From contig CAVIFY010000013.1 in the NCBI GenBank assembly GCA_963642245.1, positions 1-44,014 on the forward strand: a stretch of 44,014 nt of DNA, in the 5' to 3' direction. This document shows, piece after piece, positions 7,625 to 16,090 of the stretch. Made by a program: the position numbers and the translations under genes. How positions within the stretch are numbered: position 1 is the stretch's first letter; the number at the start of each line of letters is the position of its first letter. The stretch comes from CAG-217 sp963642245. GTDB taxonomy: Bacteria; Bacillota; Clostridia; Oscillospirales; Acutalibacteraceae. The notes beneath the pieces are model-generated. The model was not told where the DNA came from and searched no databases. It saw only the letters and a program-made list of their open reading frames with translations.

Positions 7625-8607
7625 CAGCGGATCCAAATGGGGTTGGTGAACGCCCAGAAAAACGGCGGCAGATCGGCCACATCCGCGTGGAGATATTTTT
7701 CCTCCACCGTGTGGTACAGCGCCCGCATAGCCGGGCGGAAGGTATAGTCGATCTCTGCCCGGATAAAGCCCGGCTGCCGGATCTCAAAGTCCAGTTCCAC
7801 CCGGTCACTGTTTTGACCGGCGGTGTGTGCCAGGACCACATCGTTGTTGTTAAATACCTTGATGGTGTGGCCTTTTTTAACCTTAGTCACTGCCACCTTG
7901 CCGGTCAGGCCGGGCGCATAGGGCACCGTGTCGCCCACATTGGCGTCCCCCACGGTCAGGTAGATCATACTGGTGTCCGGCTTGTTGGTCACCACGGAGC
8001 GGCCTTCTCGCAGCGCCTGCAAAATGGCCTCCTCCGTTTTGGCGGTGGTGTGCACAATGGTGGTGGGGTTGGCCAGCAGCTTCAGCGGGCCAATGTCCTT
8101 GTGAAAGTCGGAGCCGCCCACCGCTGCAATGTGGTTGCCTTGCAGCAGCTGGTCGTGCCACCAGTTCATATTTTTAATGTTATCCGAGTGCTGAATGGTG
8201 TTCCACACCTCCACGCAGTCAAAGTGGAAGTGCTCCAGATCCATGTGGAACCCGCACATGGAGCAAAACGGATGGTTGACGGAGATGGTGGCCCCTGCCT
8301 CCCGACATGGCGCCAGCATCGCGTCATAGTCCTCTGTGGTCTTTAAGATATACGGCGGGTCCTGGGGCACCTTTTTGCCCCAAACATTGATGTGGCCCAG
8401 GTCGTCGGTGATCTCCTGGCCTTGCATTACCAGCAGATTTTTGTCCGTATAACTGGCCTTTACGGTGTTGTAGTTGTGGTCGGTGATGATGGCGTAGTCC
8501 AGCCCTGCCTGTTGGCACGCTTCTACCAGCTGACCGGGGGTCAGCTTGCCGTCGCTGTTGCAGGTGTGCAGGTGGGTGTCGCCTTTGAGCCAAATGCGGT
8601 TTTCCAT
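7624..8607 (-). CDS. PHP-domain metal-dependent phosphoesterase
   Basis: A 327-residue PHP protein. The first motif GDTHLHTCNSDG gives His12, His14 and Asp19. IITDHNYNTV, the later SVNHPFC segment and GGSDFHKDIGPL carry further metal-ligand candidates. The C-terminal ~90 residues are beta-rich (MIYLTVGDANVGDTVPYAPGLTGKVAVTKVKKG), similar to the accessory domain of CehA/McbA proteins. The start is at MENRIW, where GGAGTG sits six bases upstream; a longer in-frame start lacks a binding site. It lies 63 bases after the ClC gene and is coupled to the YgjP gene by TGATG. It is similar in design to the PHP gene at 6121, but their motifs differ enough to suggest separate substrates. Confidence 0.82.
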   Translation of the reverse strand: MENRIWLKGDTHLHTCNSDGKLTPGQLVEACQQAGLDYAIITDHNYNTVKASYTDKNLLVMQGQEITDDLGHINVWGKKVPQDPPYILKTTEDYDAMLAPCREAGATISVNHPFCSMCGFHMDLEHFHFDCVEVWNTIQHSDNIKNMNWWHDQLLQGNHIAAVGGSDFHKDIGPLKLLANPTTIVHTTAKTEEAILQALREGRSVVTNKPDTSMIYLTVGDANVGDTVPYAPGLTGKVAVTKVKKGHTIKVFNNNDVVLAHTAGQNSDRVELDFEIRQPGFIRAEIDYTFRPAMRALYHTVEEKYLHADVADLPPFFWAFTNPIWIR

Positions 8608-8670
8608 AATGTTCACTCCTGTATGCGTTCTTTGGATAAAATCTATCGGTATCGGCACCGGCCGATGGGG

Positions 8671-10236
8671 TCACGATTTGGGGGCGATCAGCGTTTCCAG
8701 CCGGTCGTTGTCCCGGGCAAAGCGCCGCTGGCTCACCATCACCACCAGCGTGTCGCCGGCGTGGAGGGTGGTGTCGCCCTTAGGGGTCACGGCAGTGTCG
8801 CCCCGCTCAATGCTGACGATCAGGCAGTGGCGGCCCCAGTCAATGTCTTTAATGCACTTGCCGTCCAGGGCGCTGCCCAGGGGGAGCACATAGGTTTTGA
8901 GCACCTTTTCGCCGGGACGGTTGCGGCGGGCTGCCGCCTTTTCTTCCGGGCGCAGCAGATTTTCCAGCAGGGCGGTGTAAATGGGCGTGCTGCCCAGCAG
9001 ATCTGCCAGGGTGTAGCTGGTCAGGCTCACCACCGCCAGGGGCAGCAGACTGTCCAGATTGCCGGTCATTTCAAATACCAGGATAATGCCGGTCATAGGC
9101 GCCCGCACAATGGCTGCAAAGAACCCGGCCATCGACACCACCACCAGCTCCTGCCACAGCTCCGGCGCCAGCCCAAACCAGGCAATGGCCGCCTCGGCAT
9201 AGATAGCGCCCAGGTAGGTGCCCAGGATCAGCAGCGGGAAGAAGATACCCCCCGGCGCACCGGAGGCAAAGGACAGCAGGGAAAAGAGAAATTTGCCCAG
9301 CAGCAGTAAAATCAGGATTTTAACGGTGGGGTGCTCTTGCAGCAGCAGGGTCACCATGGTGTGACCGCCGCCCAGCAGCTGGGGCACGAACAGACCCAGC
9401 ACGCCGCTGCAAACGAAAATCAGCATCATACGCACCGGTGCTTTGATCTTGCCGATCCATTTTTGGCCCAGCAGCATCAGCGCGTTGTAGCCCACACCGG
9501 CCAGCCCCAGCACGATCCCTAAAAGCAGCAGGATCCAGTAGCTCTTTAACGGAATGTTGGCGGTGGTGTAGTGGAACACCGTGTTTTGGCCGAAGAACAG
9601 CTTGGAGATATAGTCCGCCGTGATGGTGGACACAATGCCCATGCACAGAATGTTGCCGTCCAGGGTCTTGTGGATCTCCTCCAGGGTGAACATCATGCCT
9701 GCCAGCGGGGCGTTAAAGGCCGCCGCCAGTCCGGCACCGCCGCCGCAGCTGATCATCCGCAGCTGAGTGGTCTTGTCCGCCTTGGTGACCTTGGCAACGC
9801 CCTTGGCCGCCATACCGCCCAGCTGAATACTGGGGCCTTCCCGCCCCAGGCTCAGCCCGCTGAAGATGGACAGGGTGCCGCCTACGATCTTCACCAGCAG
9901 CACCTGCCACCAGGGGGCGTCCATGTGGCCGCGAATTTCGCCGGTGATCTGGGGAATACCGCTGGAGGACGCCAGAGGTTGCCACCGCACCAGGCGAGAC
10001 ACCAGGTAGCCGATCCCCGCCAGCGCCGCTAAGAACAGCACAATGTACAGCGGCTTGCCGGCAATGGCAGTGAGTACCGCGTGGTTGGCGCTCTCCGCTT
10101 TGCTCAGGAGAAAGCGGTAAAGAGCGGACACCAACCCGGCAGCCACGCCCACTTCCAGTCCCCGCACAATGAGAAAGAAGGTCTCCGTGCGGTGATATTC
10201 GATTTTGCGAAAGGTAGATTTTTCTTTTTTTCTCAT
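8671..10236 (-). CDS. ClC-family chloride/proton antiporter with C-terminal RCK (TrkA-C) domain
   Basis: A 521-residue membrane protein. ClC signatures appear in order: SSGIPQ (the GSGIP ion-binding loop), GREGPSIQLG with the external gating Glu, FNAPLAGMMFTLEEIHK with the internal proton-path Glu, and GAPGGIFFPLLILG (GxFxP). Having both glutamates points to a Cl-/H+ exchanger and not a passive channel. The loop is GREGP, not the GREGT form of fluoride CLCs. The last ~75 residues (VLPLGSALDGKCIKDIDWGRHCLIVSIERGD...) form a TrkA-C regulatory domain that in other transporters binds a nucleotide or ion. A promoter is visible at 10283-10310. The start has only a weak binding site, so it is less sure. 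Confidence 0.92.
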   Translation of the reverse strand: MRKKEKSTFRKIEYHRTETFFLIVRGLEVGVAAGLVSALYRFLLSKAESANHAVLTAIAGKPLYIVLFLAALAGIGYLVSRLVRWQPLASSSGIPQITGEIRGHMDAPWWQVLLVKIVGGTLSIFSGLSLGREGPSIQLGGMAAKGVAKVTKADKTTQLRMISCGGGAGLAAAFNAPLAGMMFTLEEIHKTLDGNILCMGIVSTITADYISKLFFGQNTVFHYTTANIPLKSYWILLLLGIVLGLAGVGYNALMLLGQKWIGKIKAPVRMMLIFVCSGVLGLFVPQLLGGGHTMVTLLLQEHPTVKILILLLLGKFLFSLLSFASGAPGGIFFPLLILGTYLGAIYAEAAIAWFGLAPELWQELVVVSMAGFFAAIVRAPMTGIILVFEMTGNLDSLLPLAVVSLTSYTLADLLGSTPIYTALLENLLRPEEKAAARRNRPGEKVLKTYVLPLGSALDGKCIKDIDWGRHCLIVSIERGDTAVTPKGDTTLHAGDTLVVMVSQRRFARDNDRLETLIAPKS

Positions 10237-10282
10237 AAATTTACGGGCAAACGCCCATTCCCTTGTTGAAATTTACTAAATA

Positions 10283-10310
10283 ATTATAGCATAAATTCGC
10301 CGATTTGCAA
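10283..10310 (-). promoter_or_regulatory. Promoter for the ClC gene
   Basis: On the minus strand TTGCAA (10305-10310) is followed by 16 bases and then TATAAT (10283-10288), about 45 bases before the ClC start codon. Confidence 0.6.
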
Positions 10311-10358
10311 AAAAAGTTAAAATTTGGTGTCAACATACAAATCGTCCTTGCAAATCGG
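10300..10358. repeat. Perfect 11-bp inverted repeat over two divergent -35 regions
   Basis: CCGATTTGCAA at 10300-10310 and TTGCAAATCGG at 10348-10358 are exact reverse complements, 37 bases apart. Each arm contains the TTGCAA that acts as -35 for one of the divergent promoters (ClC leftward, xpt rightward). This is either a shared operator or duplicated promoter sequence. Confidence 0.6.
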
Positions 10359-10376
10359 GGGCTTTCGTATTATCAT
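10348..10376 (+). promoter_or_regulatory. Promoter for xpt
   Basis: TTGCAA at 10348-10353, a 17-base spacer, then TATCAT at 10371-10376. This places transcription about 35 bases before the xpt start. No guanine/xanthine riboswitch core could be recognised between it and the gene. Confidence 0.5.
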
Positions 10377-10416
10377 AATTCTATCATTTTATTTCTGTTT
10401 CGACAAGGATTTTAGA

Positions 10417-10995
10417 ATGGAAGCATTAAAGAAGAAAATTCTCGCCGAGGGCGAGGTCTATGAAGGTAATATTCTCAAGGTGGATTGCTTTTTGAACCAC
10501 CAGATCGACTTTCCGTTTATGAAAGAGGTGGGGCGGGAGTTCCACCGTCTTTATAAGGACGCCGGGGTGAACAAAATTCTCACCATCGAGGCCTCCGGCA
10601 TTGCCGTGGGCAGCGTGGTGGCACTGGAGTTCGCCTGCCCCTTGGTGTTTGCCAAAAAGAGCAAGACCAAGAACATTGCCGGCGATGTGTATAAGACTCA
10701 GGTGGCGTCCTTTACCCACGGCACCACCTATGATGTGATGGTGTCCAAGCGGTTTTTGACCCCGGAGGATCGGGTGCTGATCGTAGACGACTTCCTGGCG
10801 GTGGGCAATGCCCTGCGGGGGCTGATCGACCTGGTGCACCAAAGCGGCGCTACCCTGGTGGGCTGCGGCACCGTGATCGAGAAGGGCTACCAGCACGGCG
10901 GCGACCAGCTGCGTGCCGAGGGTATTCGGGTAGAGTCCCTGGCCATCGTGGAGTCCATGGATCACACCACCGGGCAGATCTGTTTTCGGGATTAA
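10417..10995 (+). CDS. xpt: Xanthine phosphoribosyltransferase
   Basis: A 192-residue cytoplasmic enzyme that converts xanthine and PRPP to XMP for purine salvage. The PRPP-binding motif is VLIVDDFLAVGNAL. Family-typical features include the start MEALKKKILAEGEV, the ILTIEASGIAVGSVVA loop and DVYKTQVASFTHGTTYDV. The ATG at 10417 was chosen because it gives the normal family length and begins with the conserved text; a longer in-frame start at 10324 would lie upstream of the likely promoter. AAGGA precedes it. It opens a co-directional salvage block continuing with a nucleoside importer, hpt, upp and uraA. The 59-base gap to the importer lipoprotein has no terminator, so read-through is possible. 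Confidence 0.95.
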   Translation: MEALKKKILAEGEVYEGNILKVDCFLNHQIDFPFMKEVGREFHRLYKDAGVNKILTIEASGIAVGSVVALEFACPLVFAKKSKTKNIAGDVYKTQVASFTHGTTYDVMVSKRFLTPEDRVLIVDDFLAVGNALRGLIDLVHQSGATLVGCGTVIEKGYQHGGDQLRAEGIRVESLAIVESMDHTTGQICFRD

Positions 10996-11054
10996 AGCGG
11001 TTATAGGCACGCAAGTGCATGTAATAAATAATTACTATAACGGAGGAAACAAAA

Positions 11055-12398
11055 ATGAGAATGGCAAAGAAACTTGTTGCTGTTGTTCTTGCAGTTGTTT
11101 TGGTGGTTTGCGCGTTTGCAGGCTGCTCCAACAGCGGCGGATCAAAGAGCACCGAGAAAAAGGGCATGAGCGCAGATGTGATTGCGCGTGCGGACATTAA
11201 GTCGGATGTGACTGTTCCGAAGGACTTTAAAATCGGTCTGATCTGCCTGCACGATGAGAACTCAACCTATGACAAGAACTTTATTGACGCAATGAAGTCA
11301 ACGGCTTCCGGCATGGGCCTTAGCGACGAGCAGGTTGTAATTGTAACCAATATCCCTGAGACGGGCTCCGATTGTTACGATGCTGCCGTTGATCTGGCTA
11401 AGAACAAGAAGTGTAATGTAATCTTTGCCGATTCATTCGGTCATGAGAGCAATCTGATGAAGGCTGCAAAGGAATATCCCGATGTGCAGTTTTGCCACGC
11501 AACGGGTACATCTGCAAAAACGGCAGGCGTTAAGAACTTCCACAACGCATTTGCCGCTATCTATGAGGGCAGATATGTTGCAGGTGTTGCTGCCGGCATT
11601 AAGCTCAATGAGATGATCAAAGAGGGCAAAATCACTGCAGATCAGGCCGTTATCGGTTATGTTGGCGCCTTCACTTATGCAGAGGTTATTTCCGGCATGA
11701 CTTCCTTCTATCTTGGTGCAAAAAGCGTTTGTCCTTCTGCAACCATGAAGGTTCGTTACACCGGTTCTTGGTATGATCAGGCTTTGGAGCAGGAAGCGGC
11801 TACTTCCCTGATTGAGCAGGACAAGTGCGTTCTTATTTCTCAGCACGCAGATTCACTGGGTGCACCCACGGCTTGCGAGCTGAAGGGCGTTCCGAATGTT
11901 TCTTACAACGGTTCCACCTATGAAGCAGGCAAAAATACATTCATCATTTCTTCTGCCATCAACTGGGCACCGTATTTTCAGCTGATCATTGAAAACACGG
12001 TGAAGGGCGAAGAAATCCCCGCAAACTGGGTTGGCACGATTGCAACGAATTCCGTGGTACTCTCCGGTGTGAACCAGGATGTTGTTGACGGCGATTCCAC
12101 CGTTGCAGAGCTGAACAAGGTAATTGACCAGCTGAACGCAGGCACACTGCATGTGTTTGATGTGAACAACTTTACAGTAACGGTTGACGCAAAGAACAAA
12201 GTGAATGCCAACGCAAAGGTTGACGAGAACAAACACCTGACGGAATATATGGCTGACATTGACGGCGACTATGTTGGCGACACCAATGTGGTTCACGACG
12301 GCTACTTCGATGAGTCCGGCGACAGCTTCCGTTCTGCTCCGTACTTCGATATCATTATTGATGGTATCACCAATATCAACACGAATTACGGTGGCTGA
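11055..12398 (+). CDS. BMP-family (PnrA-like) substrate-binding lipoprotein of a nucleoside ABC importer
   Basis: A 447-residue exported lipoprotein: a basic start, a hydrophobic stretch to residue 22, then the lipobox-like FAGC with Cys24 as lipid anchor. The mature part has the BMP/PnrA fold text FKIGLICLHDENSTYDKNFIDAM, VIFADSFGHESN, VQFCHATGTSAKTAGVKNFHNAFAAIYEGRYVAGVAAG and VLISQHADSLGAPTACEL. BMP proteins feed purine nucleosides to CUT2-type ABC importers, and the next three genes encode that transporter. A strong GGAGGAAAC site lies upstream. Codon use is more AT-rich than in xpt or hpt. A hairpin just after the stop may set this gene's mRNA level apart from the transporter genes. Nucleoside specificity is inferred from family and context. 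Confidence 0.9.
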   Translation: MRMAKKLVAVVLAVVLVVCAFAGCSNSGGSKSTEKKGMSADVIARADIKSDVTVPKDFKIGLICLHDENSTYDKNFIDAMKSTASGMGLSDEQVVIVTNIPETGSDCYDAAVDLAKNKKCNVIFADSFGHESNLMKAAKEYPDVQFCHATGTSAKTAGVKNFHNAFAAIYEGRYVAGVAAGIKLNEMIKEGKITADQAVIGYVGAFTYAEVISGMTSFYLGAKSVCPSATMKVRYTGSWYDQALEQEAATSLIEQDKCVLISQHADSLGAPTACELKGVPNVSYNGSTYEAGKNTFIISSAINWAPYFQLIIENTVKGEEIPANWVGTIATNSVVLSGVNQDVVDGDSTVAELNKVIDQLNAGTLHVFDVNNFTVTVDAKNKVNANAKVDENKHLTEYMADIDGDYVGDTNVVHDGYFDESGDSFRSAPYFDIIIDGITNINTNYGG

Positions 12399-12421
12399 TA
12401 ATATCAAATAAAACGTAGACG

Positions 12422-12454
12422 GATACAAGGGGGCTTTTTTAACCCCCTTGTATC
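12422..12454 (+). terminator. Strong hairpin after the binding-protein gene, without a T-tract
   Basis: GATACAAGGGGG pairs perfectly with CCCCCTTGTATC (12 bp) around a T-rich loop. The bases after it are TGTATAAT, not a T-run. It is therefore more likely an mRNA-stabilising or partial-termination element between the lipoprotein and ATPase genes than a full terminator. Confidence 0.6.
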
Positions 12455-12488
12455 TGTATAATCTGCATCATTTGTCGGGAGGGCTACC

Positions 12489-14021
12489 TTGAACGCATTA
12501 GAGCTAAAAAATATTACAAAAACCTTTGGTGCTGTTTATGCAAATAAAAATGTCAGCATTGATGTTAAACAAGGGGAGATTTTATCCATTCTCGGCGAAA
12601 ACGGCTCGGGTAAAACAACCCTGATGAATATGGTCGCCGGAATTTATTTTCCGGACGAGGGCCAGATCTTTGTTAACGGCAAAGAGGTGGTTATCAAATC
12701 ACCTAAGGACGCATTTGACAACAAGATCGGTATGATTCACCAGCATTTTAAGCTGGTCGATGTTTTTACAGCTACGGAAAACATTGTTCTTGGAATTGAA
12801 AACGAAAAGTTCAACTTAAAGGAATCCAAAAAGAGGGTAAAAGCCATTACCGAAAAATATGGATTCGTTGTGGATTTAAACAAAAAAATATATGAGATGT
12901 CTGTGTCGGAAAAGCAGACAGTCGAAATCATCAAGGTGTTATACAGGGGCGCCGATATTCTGATTTTGGACGAACCTACGGCGGTTTTAACACCTCAAGA
13001 AACGAGAAAATTATTCGACGTTCTTCGCAAAATGCGCGAGGACGGAAAGTCGATTATCATTATTACCCACAAACTCAACGAGGTTCTTGAAATCTCCGAC
13101 AGAGTGACCATTCTGCGCAAAGGCGAATTGGTGGGCACAGTGGATACAAAGGACGCAACGGAGCAGTCCCTGACAGAAATGATGGTGGGTCAAAAGATTG
13201 AGCTGAATATTCATCGGGACCAGCCGGAGAATGTAAAGGAAAGACTGGTTATTGAAGAACTTTCCGTTATCAAAAAAGACGGCACGGTGGCTCTTGATAA
13301 TGTGCAGTTTACGGCTTACGGCGGAGAGATTTTGGGCATTGCCGGTATCTCCGGCTGCGGGCAAAAGGAACTGCTGGAGTCCATCGCCGGCTTGCAAACC
13401 ACCACAAAGAAATCAAGTATCTTATATAAGCCCGATGATTTGGGCCCGCAGCAGCTTGTAGGCAAAACACCAAAGGAAATCCGGAATTTGGGTATTGCCC
13501 TTTCCTTTGTGCCGGAGGATCGTCTGGGCATGGGTCTGGTGGGCAATATGGATATTGTTGACAATGTGATGCTCCGCTCCTATAAAGAGGGCAAGAGCGC
13601 TTTCTTGAACAGAAAAGCGCCTAAGAATAAGGCGGATGACATTATCAACGAATTGGAGGTCGTTACGCCCAGCGCAAACACCCCGGTAAGGCGGCTTTCC
13701 GGCGGCAACATTCAAAAGGTGCTTGTGGGTAGAGAAATTGCGCTCCAGCCCAAGGTTCTGATGGTGGCATATCCTGTACGAGGACTGGATATTAACTCTT
13801 CTTATACGATCTATAATCTGTTAAACCAGCAAAAGGACGAGGGCGTTGCCGTGATTTTTGTCGGCGAGGATTTGGATGTGCTTTTGCAGCTGTGCGACAG
13901 AATCGTTGTGATGTGCTCCGGTAAGGTTACAGGTGTGTTAGACGCAAGAAAAACGACAAAAGAAGAAATAGGATTATTGATGACAAAGACGGGAGGCGCT
14001 GATATTGACAAGCAAGACTAA
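12489..14021 (+). CDS. Nucleoside ABC importer, double ATP-binding protein
   Basis: A 510-residue protein with two ABC cassettes in tandem, as in the RbsA/NupO (YufO) class. Cassette 1 has Walker A GENGSGKTT, a degenerate signature MSVSEKQT and Walker B ILILDEPTAVLTPQ. Cassette 2 has a degenerate Walker A (GISGCGQKEL), signature LSGGNIQKVLVGREI and a Walker B reading VLMVAYPVRGLD in place of the usual acidic end. This one-good-site pattern is normal for the family. It should power import by the permeases encoded next. The start is TTG at 12489 with GGGAGGG upstream; no better ATG is near. It overlaps the first permease by 17 bases. Confidence 0.93.
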   Translation: MNALELKNITKTFGAVYANKNVSIDVKQGEILSILGENGSGKTTLMNMVAGIYFPDEGQIFVNGKEVVIKSPKDAFDNKIGMIHQHFKLVDVFTATENIVLGIENEKFNLKESKKRVKAITEKYGFVVDLNKKIYEMSVSEKQTVEIIKVLYRGADILILDEPTAVLTPQETRKLFDVLRKMREDGKSIIIITHKLNEVLEISDRVTILRKGELVGTVDTKDATEQSLTEMMVGQKIELNIHRDQPENVKERLVIEELSVIKKDGTVALDNVQFTAYGGEILGIAGISGCGQKELLESIAGLQTTTKKSSILYKPDDLGPQQLVGKTPKEIRNLGIALSFVPEDRLGMGLVGNMDIVDNVMLRSYKEGKSAFLNRKAPKNKADDIINELEVVTPSANTPVRRLSGGNIQKVLVGREIALQPKVLMVAYPVRGLDINSSYTIYNLLNQQKDEGVAVIFVGEDLDVLLQLCDRIVVMCSGKVTGVLDARKTTKEEIGLLMTKTGGADIDKQD

Positions 14022-15108
14022 GACAAAGGAACCGCTTATCCGCATTTCTAAGCGCACCGATGTTTCATTCAAGACCGGAATTCTTGTAAGAGCCGTTGCA
14101 ATTCTCCTGGCGCTGATTGTATGCGGAATTGTTACAAAGATTTTCACAGGGGACAACCCCTTATCCATTTTTAAGACGATCGTGTACGGCGCTTTCGGCG
14201 AAGGCAGGCTTTTGGTTACCATTCATGAAGTTGCGATTTTGCTTTGCGTCTCCCTTGCAGTCACGCCTGCGTTTCGCATGCGATTTTGGAATATCGGCGC
14301 GGAGGGTCAGGTGCTCATGGGTGCGTTGTCCACAGCCATGTGTATGTTCTATCTTGGCGGCAAGGTGCCGGAGGGCGTACTGATTCTGATTATGACGGTC
14401 TGCGCCATTGTTTCTGCGGCCATTTGGGCGGCCATTCCGGCATTTTTCAAGGCCCATTGGGGCACGAATGAAACCTTGTTTACGCTGATGATGAACTATG
14501 TTGTCATTCAGCTGATTGAGTATTTCTTAAAGATAGCGGATAAATCCGGCTCTAATGTAGTTGGCCCCGATTTGTTGTCCCACGGTTGGTTTCCACAGAT
14601 TTTCCATACAAACTATTTGTTGAACATTCTTATTGTTGCAGTACTTACGGTTTTGCTTTATGTTTATCTTAAATACAGCAAACACGGCTACGAAATTTCG
14701 GTAGTCGGCGAAAGCGAAAACACCGCAAGATATATCGGCATTAATGTTAAAAAGGTTATCATAAGAACCATGGCTCTTTCCGGTGCTATCTGTGGTGTTG
14801 CAGGTCTTTTGCTTGTTGGCGGTTCTTCTCACTCTATCGGCTCCAACCTGGCCGACGGCCGCGGCTTCACAGCCATTATGGTGTCCTGGCTGGCAAAGTT
14901 TGACCCCATTGTTATGGTGCTTACCTCCTTGCTTTTGGTGTTCCTGGAAAGAGGTGCAGATGAGGTTTCTTCCAAATTTGGTCTGAATGCAGACTTTTCA
15001 GATATTTTAACGGGAATTATTCTTTTCTTTATTATCGGCTGTGAATTTTTCATTAACTACGAAATTCACTTTAGAGGCAAGTCAAAAGTTGCAGAGGAGG
15101 AGAAGTAA
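14005..15108 (+). CDS. Nucleoside ABC importer, permease subunit 1
   Basis: A 367-residue polytopic membrane protein of the BPD_transp_2 family (YufP/NupP type). Hydrophobic segments include ILVRAVAILLALIVCGIVTKIF, GVLILIMTVCAIVSAAIWAAIPAFF, NILIVAVLTVLLYVYL and ILTGIILFFIIGCEFFI. Conserved text includes FRMRFWNIGAEGQVLMGA and GYEISVVGESENTARYIGIN, which marks the coupling region that touches the ATPase. The start is TTG at 14005 with GGGAGG eight bases upstream, giving a 17-base overlap with the ATPase gene and thus coupled translation. It pairs with the second permease two bases downstream. Confidence 0.92.
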   Translation: MTSKTKTKEPLIRISKRTDVSFKTGILVRAVAILLALIVCGIVTKIFTGDNPLSIFKTIVYGAFGEGRLLVTIHEVAILLCVSLAVTPAFRMRFWNIGAEGQVLMGALSTAMCMFYLGGKVPEGVLILIMTVCAIVSAAIWAAIPAFFKAHWGTNETLFTLMMNYVVIQLIEYFLKIADKSGSNVVGPDLLSHGWFPQIFHTNYLLNILIVAVLTVLLYVYLKYSKHGYEISVVGESENTARYIGINVKKVIIRTMALSGAICGVAGLLLVGGSSHSIGSNLADGRGFTAIMVSWLAKFDPIVMVLTSLLLVFLERGADEVSSKFGLNADFSDILTGIILFFIIGCEFFINYEIHFRGKSKVAEEEK

Positions 15109-15109
15109 T

Positions 15110-16090
15110 ATGGATTTAGCGTTTCAATTTATTTCCCGTGCCATAATGCAGGGTACTCCTTTGCTCTACGGCGCAACAGGCGAAATTTTAACAGAAAAAT
15201 CCGGCAACCTGAACCTGGGTATTCCCGGCATTATGTATGTTGGTGCCATATCCGGTGTTATCGGCGGCTTTTTCTACCAAACAAATGCAGCTTATGTCAA
15301 TTCGTTTTTGGCCGTCCTTATTCCGCTTTTGTCCAGCATCTTGGGTTCCTTATTGGTTTCGCTGCTTTACTGCTTTTTGACGGTAACCCTTCGTGCAAAC
15401 CAAAATGTAACCGGTCTGGCCATTACCACCTTCGGTGTTGGTTTTGGTAATTTCTTCGGCGGCTCACTGATCAAGGTTTTGAAAAGCGATGTGCCATATC
15501 TTGCCTTGGGCGAAATTGCCGGCGCTTATAAGACAGAGCTGCCTTTTGCCGCTAATATGAGCGCTTTTGGCAAAATGTTTTTCTCCTATGGCTTTATGGT
15601 TTATCTGGCGATTATTATTGCACTGATCAGCGATTTTGTTTTAAGAAAAACGAAGGTGGGTCTGCAACTGCGCGCCGTTGGCGAAAATCCCGCAACGGCT
15701 GATGCCGCCGGCATCAATGTGAATGCGTATAAGTATGCGGCAACCTGTATCGGCGGTGTGATCGCCGGTTTGGGTGGTTTGTATTATGTGATGGATTACA
15801 GCAACGGCATTTGGTCAAACAACGGCTTTGGCGACAGAGGCTGGCTGGCGATTGCAATTGTTATTTTTGCAATCTGGAAGCCGGGTCTGTCCATTTTAGG
15901 CTCTTATGTTTTTGGCGCACTTTATATTTTGTTCAACTACATAAGCGTGCCGATGACTTATATTCCGATTATTCAAATGCTGCCCTATGTGGTAACGATT
16001 ATTGTTCTTATCATTGTGAGCGCCAGAAAGAAGAAAGAAAATCAGGGACCGGCCGCACTGGGTCTGTCCTATTTCCGGGAGGAACGCTAA
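15110..16090 (+). CDS. Nucleoside ABC importer, permease subunit 2
   Basis: A 326-residue membrane protein of the same superfamily (YufQ/NupQ type). It has TPLLYGATGEILTEKSGNLNLGIPGIM near the start, GLQLRAVGENPATADAAGINVNAYKY as the coupling-loop signature, and a hydrophobic C-terminal half with GGVIAGLGGLYYVM and YVVTIIVLIIVSARKKKE. The ATG at 15110 has GAGGAGG upstream and directly follows the subunit 1 stop; an earlier in-frame start at 15041 would sit deep inside subunit 1. The stop TAA shares its last base with the hpt start (TAATG), tying the importer to purine salvage. Confidence 0.92.
   Translation: MDLAFQFISRAIMQGTPLLYGATGEILTEKSGNLNLGIPGIMYVGAISGVIGGFFYQTNAAYVNSFLAVLIPLLSSILGSLLVSLLYCFLTVTLRANQNVTGLAITTFGVGFGNFFGGSLIKVLKSDVPYLALGEIAGAYKTELPFAANMSAFGKMFFSYGFMVYLAIIIALISDFVLRKTKVGLQLRAVGENPATADAAGINVNAYKYAATCIGGVIAGLGGLYYVMDYSNGIWSNNGFGDRGWLAIAIVIFAIWKPGLSILGSYVFGALYILFNYISVPMTYIPIIQMLPYVVTIIVLIIVSARKKKENQGPAALGLSYFREER

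Noticed and set aside
10300..10416. Purine riboswitch upstream of xpt
   Set aside because: xpt often has one, but the conserved loop sequences and P1 stem could not be found. The region is explained by divergent promoters and an inverted repeat.
12422..12454. Full terminator splitting the nucleoside importer operon
   Set aside because: The hairpin lacks a T-tract afterwards and the downstream ATPase and permeases are obligate partners of the binding protein, so complete termination is unlikely.
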